A DNA stretch of 13,338 nt. Origin: an uncultured Bacilli bacterium. GTDB taxonomy: Bacteria; Bacillota_I; Bacilli_A; RFN20; CAG-826. The notes under the pieces are model-generated. The model was not told where the DNA came from, searched no databases, and saw nothing but the letters and a program-made list of their open reading frames with translations. The stretch spans positions 1 through 13,338 of the forward strand of contig CAKPAV010000015.1 of NCBI GenBank assembly GCA_934133115.1, written 5' to 3'. The position numbers and the translations under genes were made by a program. Below are positions 7,769 to 13,338 of the stretch, in pieces (the first letter of the stretch is position 1; every line of letters begins with the position of its first letter).

Positions 7769-7797
7769 ATATTATTAATATAAAATTAGCAACTCAA
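7769..7797 (-). promoter_or_regulatory. Candidate promoter of the GH3 operon
   Basis: On the minus strand TTGAGT (7797-7792) and TAATAT (7774-7769) are 17 bases apart. The predicted start is near 7762, about 52 bases before the GH3 ATG. The -35 box is a moderate match and the AT-rich surroundings allow other registers. No terminator separates this region from the kinase gene, so read-through from the regulator genes is also possible. Confidence 0.5.
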
Positions 7798-7828
7798 TTA
7801 CTTATTCCGTATTGTTAGTTACTTATTC
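7798..7828 (-). promoter_or_regulatory. Putative LytTR response-regulator binding site (21-bp-spaced direct repeat)
   Basis: The 10-base sequence TTACTTATTC occurs at 7798-7807 and again at 7819-7828, exactly 21 bases apart. Read on the minus strand, TAAGTAACT and TAAGTAATT each match most positions of the AgrA-type LytTR half-site ([TA][AC][CA]GTTN[AG][TG]). Two direct repeats one 21-bp period apart are the known LytTR geometry. The proximal repeat abuts the candidate -35 element, as expected for an activator, and a LytTR regulator is encoded just upstream. The distal repeat ends on the last base of the kinase gene. Binding itself is inferred. Confidence 0.6.
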
Positions 7829-9162
7829 TACACATCATTTCGTAAAAACAATATATTCAAATTGAAGACATTATCTTCCACAGCAATAGATAAGTTACCA
7901 TTATATTTATCAACAATATAAGATATACTTTTCATACCAAAACCATGATAGTTTTTATCAGGATTAGTGGTAATTGGTAATCCATCTTTTCCGAATGTAA
8001 TTTTTCCTTCATAAGAATTTTTAATGTTAATAGAAACAAAGCCATTTGCTTTATGTACTTTTAAGTTAATTAAGCGCTCTTCAGGATCTTTGACTTTTAA
8101 AGTTGCATAAATTGCATTATCCATTATGTTTCCAAAAAGCGAATAAAGATCAGATTCGCTTAAAAAAGATAAAGATGAACCATCAACTACACAAGTAAAT
8201 TTAATACCTTTACCATTACATCTAAATCCTTTCTCTGTAAGTATTACATCGAGTGCTTCATTTCCAGTTTTAACGGAACTATCATAAATAGCAATTGATT
8301 GTTCAATTTCTGATATTTCTTCGTTTGTTAAATTTTTTCCATCTGCAATAGTGCGTATTTTATGACGCATATCATGGCATTTGATATTAATTAAATCCAT
8401 GTTTTCTTGTAAAATTTGATATTGTTCTTTTTCTTGAAGCCATAATTTTTGTAAGATATCAAGTTCGCGTTTTGCTTCTTTTGTAGATAATTGTCCAAAT
8501 TGTGAAGCAAGTAATAATATCCCACATAATGTATTTGTAGCATAATTAATTGCAGCGCCTAAAGAATCTTCTTGAAGGTAATAAGTAATAACCGAACTAA
8601 TAACAATATTTATTAAAACTCCTGCACCAATTAAAGCAAGCATTGATATACTTTTAATTCTTAAATCAGTGCCATTTTTTATTTGTTTAGCAAATGTTAT
8701 ATAAACTATCCAATAAATGATAAAATAGCAAATTAAATATAATGTTGCGGCAAATAAAGTTGTTTTATCAAAATTTGAAAAATCAATAATTGCATTACTA
8801 TACATTCCTAAAAGTGGGCTAACACCTTGTTCAACAATTGAAAAAGTTAAATTAGTAAATTCATAAGCTAAATGTTGAGTTGTGTATGCTGCTAAAGCAC
8901 AAAACAAAACACTTATAAATGGTTCATCATAGATAAACCATAAAGATAATAGCGAAATGCTAAAAATAATAAAGAAATTAAGACAGCTAAAATAAAATGT
9001 GCTATTTGGAAACGGAATTGCGGCAACTAAAAATAAAATTAGTAATGATCCAATAAATCTTAAAATATACATTTTTCGTTTTTTTAATCGAAAACTATAT
9101 AAAATCTCAGCAATAACTAATTCAATAACAAATAAAAATTTATAAAAAACAATGTAAGTCAT
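7828..9162 (-). CDS. AgrC-like GHKL sensor histidine kinase
   Basis: A 444-residue membrane sensor kinase. Residues 1 to about 220 form six or seven hydrophobic segments and are the likely sensing part. Residues about 227-262 look like a coiled-coil linker leading to KCHDMRH, where H263 is the likely phosphorylated histidine. The ATP-binding domain follows, with an N-box (FGNIMDNA, about 347) and a G-box (GFGMKS, about 407). This is the layout of GHKL kinases that sense peptides or other small signals and phosphorylate LytTR regulators. The ATG directly follows the regulator's TAA with no gap, with GGTGA just upstream, so the two are co-translated. No AgrB- or AgrD-like gene is in the window, so the signal is not evident. 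The GH3 gene begins 117 bases downstream and is the likely target of the pair. Confidence 0.88.
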   Translation of the reverse strand: MTYIVFYKFLFVIELVIAEILYSFRLKKRKMYILRFIGSLLILFLVAAIPFPNSTFYFSCLNFFIIFSISLLSLWFIYDEPFISVLFCALAAYTTQHLAYEFTNLTFSIVEQGVSPLLGMYSNAIIDFSNFDKTTLFAATLYLICYFIIYWIVYITFAKQIKNGTDLRIKSISMLALIGAGVLINIVISSVITYYLQEDSLGAAINYATNTLCGILLLASQFGQLSTKEAKRELDILQKLWLQEKEQYQILQENMDLINIKCHDMRHKIRTIADGKNLTNEEISEIEQSIAIYDSSVKTGNEALDVILTEKGFRCNGKGIKFTCVVDGSSLSFLSESDLYSLFGNIMDNAIYATLKVKDPEERLINLKVHKANGFVSINIKNSYEGKITFGKDGLPITTNPDKNYHGFGMKSISYIVDKYNGNLSIAVEDNVFNLNILFLRNDV

Positions 9163-9879
9163 TTATTCACCAGTCCCATACATGGCAATATAGTCATTTA
9201 AATCTTTAATAAAACCTTTCTTTTTAGCACGAGAAATTTGTAAAGAAATGTTATTTAGTATCACAACATTTCCTTTTATAGAACTTACATATGCTAAATT
9301 TACAAAATAGCAACGATTACACATAGAAAATGGTTCATCTTTCAATAATTCTTGTAATGACACTAGAGTTCCTGTATTCCGATATTCATTTCCATTTTCC
9401 ATATGAAAGATTAAAATGTGTTGCATTATTTCAATATATTTAATTTTAGAAGTATTAATGCGTGTTTTTCCATCTTTGTTATTAATCCATATTTCTTTTC
9501 CTTGCTTTTTGGTAACTGTTTTTAAAATATTAGCAAAGCGAATTGCAAAATTTTTATAACTAACTGGTTTAATAATAAAATCAAAAGCACGCACAGAATA
9601 ACCGTTAATTGCCATTTGTAACATATTGGTAACAAAAACAATTGTAACATCATTATCTTTTTCACGGAGCATCTTTGCTGCAGTCATTCCATCAATTCCA
9701 GGCATAGCAATATCTAAAAATACGATATCTGCATCATTATAAGCATCAATAAAAGATTGGACATTAGAATAACGAGTAACGGAGAACTCTTCTTCTTTTT
9801 CCTCACCATATTTCTTTATACAAGATATCAAATTATTAGCATCAAGATTATCATCTTCCACAATAATAATGTTTTTCAT
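9163..9879 (-). CDS. LytTR-family response regulator
   Basis: A 238-residue cytoplasmic DNA-binding regulator. Residues 1-120 form a receiver domain with acidic residues E8-D9-D10, phospho-acceptor D56 (VFLDIAMPG), T84 and K104 (IIKPVS). Residues about 133-232 form a LytTR DNA-binding domain (KIKYIEIMQH, then a CNRCYFVNLAYV motif and an R-x-KKK stretch). The ATG at 9879 has AAGGAGA seven bases upstream. It is first in the operon with the GHKL kinase, its expected phosphodonor. The 21-bp-spaced direct repeat before the GH3 promoter is its best visible target. A TTGACA lies upstream on the minus strand (9928-9923), but I see no convincing -10 at the right distance. Confidence 0.92.
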   Translation of the reverse strand: MKNIIIVEDDNLDANNLISCIKKYGEEKEEEFSVTRYSNVQSFIDAYNDADIVFLDIAMPGIDGMTAAKMLREKDNDVTIVFVTNMLQMAINGYSVRAFDFIIKPVSYKNFAIRFANILKTVTKKQGKEIWINNKDGKTRINTSKIKYIEIMQHILIFHMENGNEYRNTGTLVSLQELLKDEPFSMCNRCYFVNLAYVSSIKGNVVILNNISLQISRAKKKGFIKDLNDYIAMYGTGE

Positions 9880-10023
9880 AGGCTATCTCCTTATATTAAT
9901 TAAGCATCAAAAACAACCTATTTGTCAACAATTAGACTTAAAATGTTATAATTTTCCAGCATTTTCAGTGTATTTATTATGCAATTACTTGATATTTAGA
10001 ATTTGAAACATTGAAAAAATATT

Positions 10024-10041
10024 ACGCAAATTGATTTGCGT
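10024..10041. promoter_or_regulatory. Perfect 8+2+8 palindrome, operator candidate
   Basis: ACGCAAAT and ATTTGCGT flank a two-base centre, giving an 18-bp dyad in otherwise very AT-rich intergenic DNA. It lies between the divergent regulator and toxin-antitoxin genes, 145 bases from the former and 131 from the latter. The form suits a dimeric repressor or activator. Which protein binds is not evident; its distance from the toxin-antitoxin promoter makes autoregulation by the antitoxin less likely. Confidence 0.5.
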
Positions 10042-10073
10042 CAAATCCATTTGTATAAAAATAAAATATGTAA

Positions 10074-10096
10074 TTGTATTGCTTTTGTGAATACAA
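10074..10096. promoter_or_regulatory. Inverted repeat over the toxin-antitoxin promoter
   Basis: TTGTATT (10074-10080) and AATACAA (10090-10096) form a perfect 7-bp inverted repeat with a 9-base gap, lying over the -35 box and spacer of the toxin-antitoxin promoter. A further TTGTAT is at 10051-10056. RelB-type antitoxins repress their own operons by binding such sites, so this is a reasonable operator candidate. Confidence 0.45.
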
Positions 10097-10107
10097 ATAT
10101 ATATAAT
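10079..10107 (+). promoter_or_regulatory. Promoter of the toxin-antitoxin operon
   Basis: TTGCTT (10079-10084) and a perfect TATAAT (10102-10107) are 17 bases apart. The predicted start is near 10114, leaving a leader of about 58 bases before the antitoxin ATG. Confidence 0.65.
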
Positions 10108-10171
10108 AGATATAGATAAATTATTTGAAATTTATATAAAAAATTAATTAAAATGTAAAGGAGATTTATAT

Positions 10172-10480
10172 ATGGCAGCAAAAACATCGAATCTATATGC
10201 TAGAATTGAGCCAGAAGTCAAAGAAAAAGCCGAAAGTATTTTAGCAACACTCGGCATTTCTGTTTCAGGTGCAATTAATATGTTTTATAAACAAATCATA
10301 CTACAAAAAGGAATTCCATTTGATGTAAAAATTCCTTCTACTACACTTGTAGATATCACTAAATTATCTGATTCTGATCTTGATGAAGAGCTTGATAAAG
10401 GATATCAAGATATGAAATGCGGTCGAACAACAAAAGCAAAGGAAGTATTCGCTAATATTAACAAGGATTATCAAATATGA
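10172..10480 (+). CDS. RelB/DinJ-family antitoxin
   Basis: A 102-residue antitoxin. The N-terminal half (NLYARIEPEVKEKAESILATL, split here as a ribbon strand and helix, then ISVSGAINMFYKQI) is the ribbon-helix-helix DNA-binding and dimer domain of RelB/DinJ. The acidic C-terminal half (about 63-102) should wrap and neutralise the toxin. AAAGGAGA lies seven bases before the ATG. It ends in TGA overlapping the toxin's ATG by four bases (ATGA), the usual coupling that keeps antitoxin in excess. The antitoxin probably represses its own promoter together with the toxin. Family assignment is firm; the subtype is not. Confidence 0.9.
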   Translation: MAAKTSNLYARIEPEVKEKAESILATLGISVSGAINMFYKQIILQKGIPFDVKIPSTTLVDITKLSDSDLDEELDKGYQDMKCGRTTKAKEVFANINKDYQI

Positions 10481-10791
10481 TATATGAAATAGAAATGACT
10501 GAAGCGACAAAGAAAGATTTGCAATCTATTTTTGAATATATTGCTTTTGAATTACAAGAACCAGAAAATGCAAAAAATCAAATGCGCCGTTTAGAAAGTC
10601 GAATTTTAAGTTTAGATACTATGCCAGAAAGGTACAAATCATATGACAAAGAGCCATGGCATAGTCAAGGATTTCGTATACTACCAGTAGATAATTTTAT
10701 AGTATTTTACATTCCCGATGCTAATACAAAAATTGTAACAATAATTAGAATATTGTACTCTGTCAGAGATATAGAGAAACAATTAGTCTAA
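10477..10791 (+). CDS. RelE/ParE-family toxin
   Basis: A 104-residue toxin of the RelE/ParE fold. Visible family motifs are an N-terminal strand plus a long helical pair (ATKKDLQSIFEYIAFEL), MPERYKSY in the middle, FRILPVDNFIVFYI, and the C-terminal IIRILYSVRDIEKQL. Members either cut mRNA on the ribosome (RelE) or poison gyrase (ParE); sequence inspection alone does not settle which, although the RILPVxNFxVFY form is common in Firmicute RelE/ParE annotations. It appears full length and intact. It is the second gene of the operon and depends on coupling to the antitoxin for translation. Confidence 0.9.
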   Translation: MIYEIEMTEATKKDLQSIFEYIAFELQEPENAKNQMRRLESRILSLDTMPERYKSYDKEPWHSQGFRILPVDNFIVFYIPDANTKIVTIIRILYSVRDIEKQLV

Positions 10792-10820
10792 TATTTATTA
10801 CATTTTAATATAATTATAAG

Positions 10821-10847
10821 CAACCATTTGTACATTGGTTGTTTTTT
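10821..10847 (+). terminator. Intrinsic terminator after the toxin-antitoxin operon
   Basis: CAACCA (10821-10826) pairs with TGGTTG (10836-10841) around a 9-base loop and is followed by six T. The stem can extend outward by A-T and G-T pairs. It lies 30 bases after the toxin stop codon and separates this operon from htpG. Confidence 0.8.
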
Positions 10848-10870
10848 ATTTTTGACTAAAAGTAACAAAA

Positions 10871-10897
10871 TTAGCACTCAACACTTGACAGTGCTAA
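10871..10897. promoter_or_regulatory. CIRCE element (HrcA operator) of htpG
   Basis: TTAGCACTC, nine bases, then CAGTGCTAA matches the CIRCE consensus (TTAGCACTC-N9-GAGTGCTAA) with one mismatch, at the first base of the right arm. It overlaps the -35 box of the htpG promoter, so HrcA binding should block transcription until heat or protein-folding stress. Confidence 0.92.
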
Positions 10898-10912
10898 AAA
10901 GTGAACTATAAT
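10885..10912 (+). promoter_or_regulatory. Consensus housekeeping promoter of htpG
   Basis: A perfect TTGACA (10885-10890) and a perfect TATAAT (10907-10912) are 16 bases apart. The predicted start is near 10919, about 26 bases before the ATG. Both boxes being consensus implies strong expression when HrcA is released. Confidence 0.9.
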
Positions 10913-10944
10913 GTTATTGTAGTTGTTTAAGGGAGATTAAAATT

Positions 10945-12870
10945 ATGCAAGAAACAAAAGAATTTAAAACAGAATCAAAGCGTTTGCTTGATTTGATGAT
11001 TAACTCAATTTATACCAATAAGGAAATATTCTTAAGAGAATTAATCTCAAATGCATCAGACGCAATCGATAAATATCATTATTTATCACTTAGTGATGAT
11101 AAATTAAAGAAAGAAGATCATTATCATGTTTTCTTATCTTATGATAAGAATTTAAGAACTATTACTATTGAAGATAATGGTATTGGTATGACTTATGATG
11201 AAGTGAATAACAATTTAGGTACTATTGCTAAATCTGGTTCACTTGAATTTATGGAAAAATTAAAAGAAGCAAATGAAAGTAAAGATCAAAAAGATATTGA
11301 TATTATTGGTCAATTTGGTGTTGGCTTCTATTCTTCTTTTATGGTTGCTAGTAAAGTAGTTGTGGAAACTAAGTCTCCATTCTCCGAAAAAGGATATCGT
11401 TTCACTTCTAGTGGATCGGATACTTATGATATTGAAGAATGTGATAAAGAAAGTCATGGTACAGTTATTACTTTATATTTAAGAGATAACACAGAAGAAG
11501 AAAACTATGACCAATACTTATCTGATTGGATGATTAAGAATTTAGTAAAGAAATATTCTGATTATGTTCGTTATCCAATTGAAATGATGGTTACTGAATC
11601 TGTTAATGATAAAGACGAGAATGGTAAAGATATTGAAGGTAAGTTCCATGACGAAACTCATCTTGAAGTTCTTAACTCAATGGTACCTTTATGGAAGAAA
11701 AATAAATCTGAAGTTAGTGAAGAACAATTAAACGAATTTTATAAACAAAAATTCCAAGAATTTGAAGCTCCATTAACATCTCTATTTATTAAGATTGAAG
11801 GATTAATTTCTTATAATGCTTTAGTCTTTATTCCTAAAGAAGCACCTTATAACTTATACTCTGATAAATATGAAAGAGGCTTACAACTTTATACTAAAGG
11901 TGTCTTCATTATGGATAAGTGTAAGGAACTTATTCCAGATTATTTGAGATTTGTAAAAGGCCTTGTTGATACAAGTGATATTTCATTGAACATATCTCGA
12001 GAAATGCTTCAACAAGATACCCAAAATAAGAAAATCGCTACTTCTATTGAAAAGAAAATTCTTGCTGAATTAGAAAGAATGAAAAATGAAGACTTTGCTA
12101 AATACGAAGAATTCTTTAAAGTCTTTGGTGTTAACTTAAAATATGGTATTTATGAATCTTATGGTCAAAGAAAAGATAGTCTTAAAGACTTATTACTCTA
12201 TCATAGTTTAAATGAAAATAAATACATTACTTTAAAACAATATGTAGAAAACATGAAGGAAGGACAAGATACTATCTATTATGCTTCTAATAAATCTAAA
12301 GAAGCTGTAGAAGCTATGCCGCAACTTGATGCTTTAAAGAAAAAAGGTTATGATGTTCTTGTATTAGTGGATGATATTGACGAATTCACTCTTGAAATGA
12401 TGCAAGATTATGATGGTAAGAAATTTAAATCAATTAATCAAGGCGATTTAGACTTATTAAATGATGAAGAAAAGAAAGAAAGAGAAAATCTTGAAACGGA
12501 AAAGAAACCTTTAATTGACGCAATTAAAGAAGCATTAAAAGATAAAGTTAATGATGTAAAGATTTCTTCTCGTTTGGTATCTTCTCCAGTATGTCTTGTA
12601 TCTGGTGATGGGGTAAGTTTTGAAATGGAACGTGTCTTAAAACAAATGCCAAATCAAGGCGATATTAAAGCTGATCGTATTCTTGAGATTAACCCAAATC
12701 ATGACTTATTTAAAGCACTTGAAAAAGTCTATAAAGATCATCCAGATAAATTAAATGATTATGCGACACTTCTATTTGATCAAGCAATGCTTATGGAAGG
12801 CATGAACATTGAAAATCCTGTTGAATTCTCAAATAAAATGTGTGCATTAATGATTGATGCCGCGAAATAA
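10945..12870 (+). CDS. htpG: Molecular chaperone HtpG (Hsp90)
   Basis: A 641-residue cytosolic Hsp90 dimer-forming ATP-dependent chaperone, full length for bacterial HtpG. The N-terminal GHKL ATPase shows E32 and N36 (ELISNASDA), D77 in DNGIGM and the glycine-rich lid region GQFGVGFYSS (about 122-131). The middle domain carries the conserved arginine of NISREMLQQD, which contacts the ATP phosphate in the family. The C-terminal dimer domain ends in DAAK, without the eukaryotic MEEVD tail. AGGGAGA lies about nine bases before the ATG. It is transcribed alone between two terminators, with a CIRCE element for HrcA control. HtpG is not HrcA-controlled in all Firmicutes (in Bacillus subtilis it is not), so this arrangement is informative about lineage. 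Confidence 0.98.
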   Translation: MQETKEFKTESKRLLDLMINSIYTNKEIFLRELISNASDAIDKYHYLSLSDDKLKKEDHYHVFLSYDKNLRTITIEDNGIGMTYDEVNNNLGTIAKSGSLEFMEKLKEANESKDQKDIDIIGQFGVGFYSSFMVASKVVVETKSPFSEKGYRFTSSGSDTYDIEECDKESHGTVITLYLRDNTEEENYDQYLSDWMIKNLVKKYSDYVRYPIEMMVTESVNDKDENGKDIEGKFHDETHLEVLNSMVPLWKKNKSEVSEEQLNEFYKQKFQEFEAPLTSLFIKIEGLISYNALVFIPKEAPYNLYSDKYERGLQLYTKGVFIMDKCKELIPDYLRFVKGLVDTSDISLNISREMLQQDTQNKKIATSIEKKILAELERMKNEDFAKYEEFFKVFGVNLKYGIYESYGQRKDSLKDLLLYHSLNENKYITLKQYVENMKEGQDTIYYASNKSKEAVEAMPQLDALKKKGYDVLVLVDDIDEFTLEMMQDYDGKKFKSINQGDLDLLNDEEKKERENLETEKKPLIDAIKEALKDKVNDVKISSRLVSSPVCLVSGDGVSFEMERVLKQMPNQGDIKADRILEINPNHDLFKALEKVYKDHPDKLNDYATLLFDQAMLMEGMNIENPVEFSNKMCALMIDAAK

Positions 12871-12883
12871 TTAAATAGTAAAA

Positions 12884-12916
12884 AGCCATTAGGTGAAATA
12901 TCTTAATGGTTTTTTT
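12884..12916 (+). terminator. Intrinsic terminator of htpG
   Basis: AGCCATTA (12884-12891) pairs with TAATGGTT (12904-12911), with one G-T pair, around a 12-base loop, and is followed by a T run to 12916. It starts 14 bases after the htpG stop codon. Confidence 0.9.
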
Positions 12917-12995
12917 TCGCTCTCTTAGTTTTGTTTTACACTTTTCTATAAAAAACAACCAATCAAAAATACACTTTTCCTATTAAATTGAGCAT

Positions 12996-13029
12996 AAAAA
13001 AATACACTTATCACCCAAAAGTGTATTTT
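12996..13029 (-). terminator. Terminator of the gene at the right edge
   Basis: AAAATACACTT (12999-13009) and AAGTGTATTTT (13019-13029) form an 11-bp perfect stem with a 9-base loop. On the minus strand a run of seven T (13002-12996) overlaps and follows the stem, nine bases after the stop codon of the edge gene. On the plus strand the T run is short, so it works mainly leftwards. Confidence 0.85.
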
Positions 13030-13037
13030 AAATTTCA

Positions 13038-13338
13038 TTATTTTACTTTATAGTTTTCAGCAATAAATGTAATATCACCCAATGTAACATCGCCATATGC
13101 TAAGAATGATTTAGAATAATTAAATTTGTAAGCTGCATTATTATTTGTTTTCATAATTAATATTTGATTACTATTTAGAAAATCCCAATAATATTCATTG
13201 GTTTCAGAATAATAACTATCATGCCAAATAGCCTTATGATTTTTATAAATTATAATATATTATCAAGTCCGTAGACAAAATCGTTTTCCATAAAAACATG
13301 TTTAACAGCAAGCATTACACCTTGCATATAGCATTTTC
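13038..13338 (-). pseudogene. 3' end of an unrecognised gene, apparently frameshifted
   Basis: Read on the minus strand, one frame gives residues including MQGVMLAVKHVFMENDFVYG and then LDNIL before a TAA near 13255. A second frame, open from about there to the TAA at 13038, gives IIIYKNHKAIWHDSYY and ends LGDITFIAENYKVK. The two halves read as one continuous protein if two bases are removed (or one added) in the TAATATATTATAATT stretch around 13247-13262. Neither frame has a plausible ribosome site inside the window. A terminator sits right behind the stop, as for a real gene end. It may be a decayed gene or a sequencing or assembly slip in an AT run. I do not recognise the product. Confidence 0.45.

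Noticed and set aside
9904..9928. Consensus-like promoter for the response regulator using TTGACA at 9928-9923 on the minus strand
   Set aside because: No acceptable -10 box lies 16-18 bases downstream, and the resulting start would crowd the ribosome site; left as an unassigned hexamer.
9983..9990. Second LytTR site (AATTACTT) upstream of the regulator for autoregulation
   Set aside because: Only a single half-site is present; there is no partner 21 bases to either side.
11260..11457. Minus-strand open frame inside htpG
   Set aside because: It is antisense to the conserved HtpG ATPase domain and lacks gene-like context.
1..13338. Mycoplasma-type genetic code (TGA = Trp)
   Set aside because: Trp is encoded by TGG throughout and the antitoxin gene ends with TGA at the expected place.

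Overview
The window is AT-rich DNA from a low-GC Gram-positive bacterium, most likely a gut member of the Bacilli/Erysipelotrichia or a relative. The reasons are the codon use, the strong AGGAGG-type ribosome binding sites, the CIRCE heat-shock operator, the AgrC/LytTR-type two-component pair and the gut-Firmicute style of surface glycosidase. TGG is used for Trp and TGA acts as a stop (antitoxin gene), so this is the standard code and not a Mycoplasma-type code. The genus cannot be named from the sequence alone.

Left part (1-9879, all on the minus strand, read right to left): a LytTR response regulator, an AgrC-like GHKL sensor kinase, a 1977-residue membrane-spanning permuted GH3 glycosidase, a 39-residue peptide gene and a 525-residue secreted protein. 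A clean terminator at 7-39 ends the run. The last three genes are tightly packed. A promoter lies just before the GH3 gene, and directly upstream of its -35 element is a 10-base direct repeat with an exact 21-base period, the geometry expected of a LytTR binding site. The simplest reading is that the two-component system senses an unknown outside signal and switches on a cell-surface carbohydrate-binding and carbohydrate-cleaving system.

The GH3 enzyme and the secreted protein share a modular architecture: CBM6/35-like beta-sandwich modules (four and two copies) separated by a roughly 30-residue His/8-Cys module (four copies and one). Some modules are so alike between the two genes that they keep a 26-base identical DNA stretch, so they arose by recent duplication. 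The Cys-rich module, the 39-aa peptide between the two genes and the LytTR-like site form the most interesting part of the window: a candidate peptide- or sugar-responsive surface glycan system.

Middle part (about 9880-10850): a control region with a perfect 18-bp palindrome, then a RelB/DinJ-RelE/ParE toxin-antitoxin operon with its own promoter, an inverted-repeat operator candidate and a terminator. Right part (10871-12916): htpG (Hsp90) under a consensus promoter overlapped by a CIRCE (HrcA) element, followed by a terminator. The right edge (13038-13338) holds the minus-strand 3' end of an unrecognised gene, which appears frameshifted, with its own terminator.
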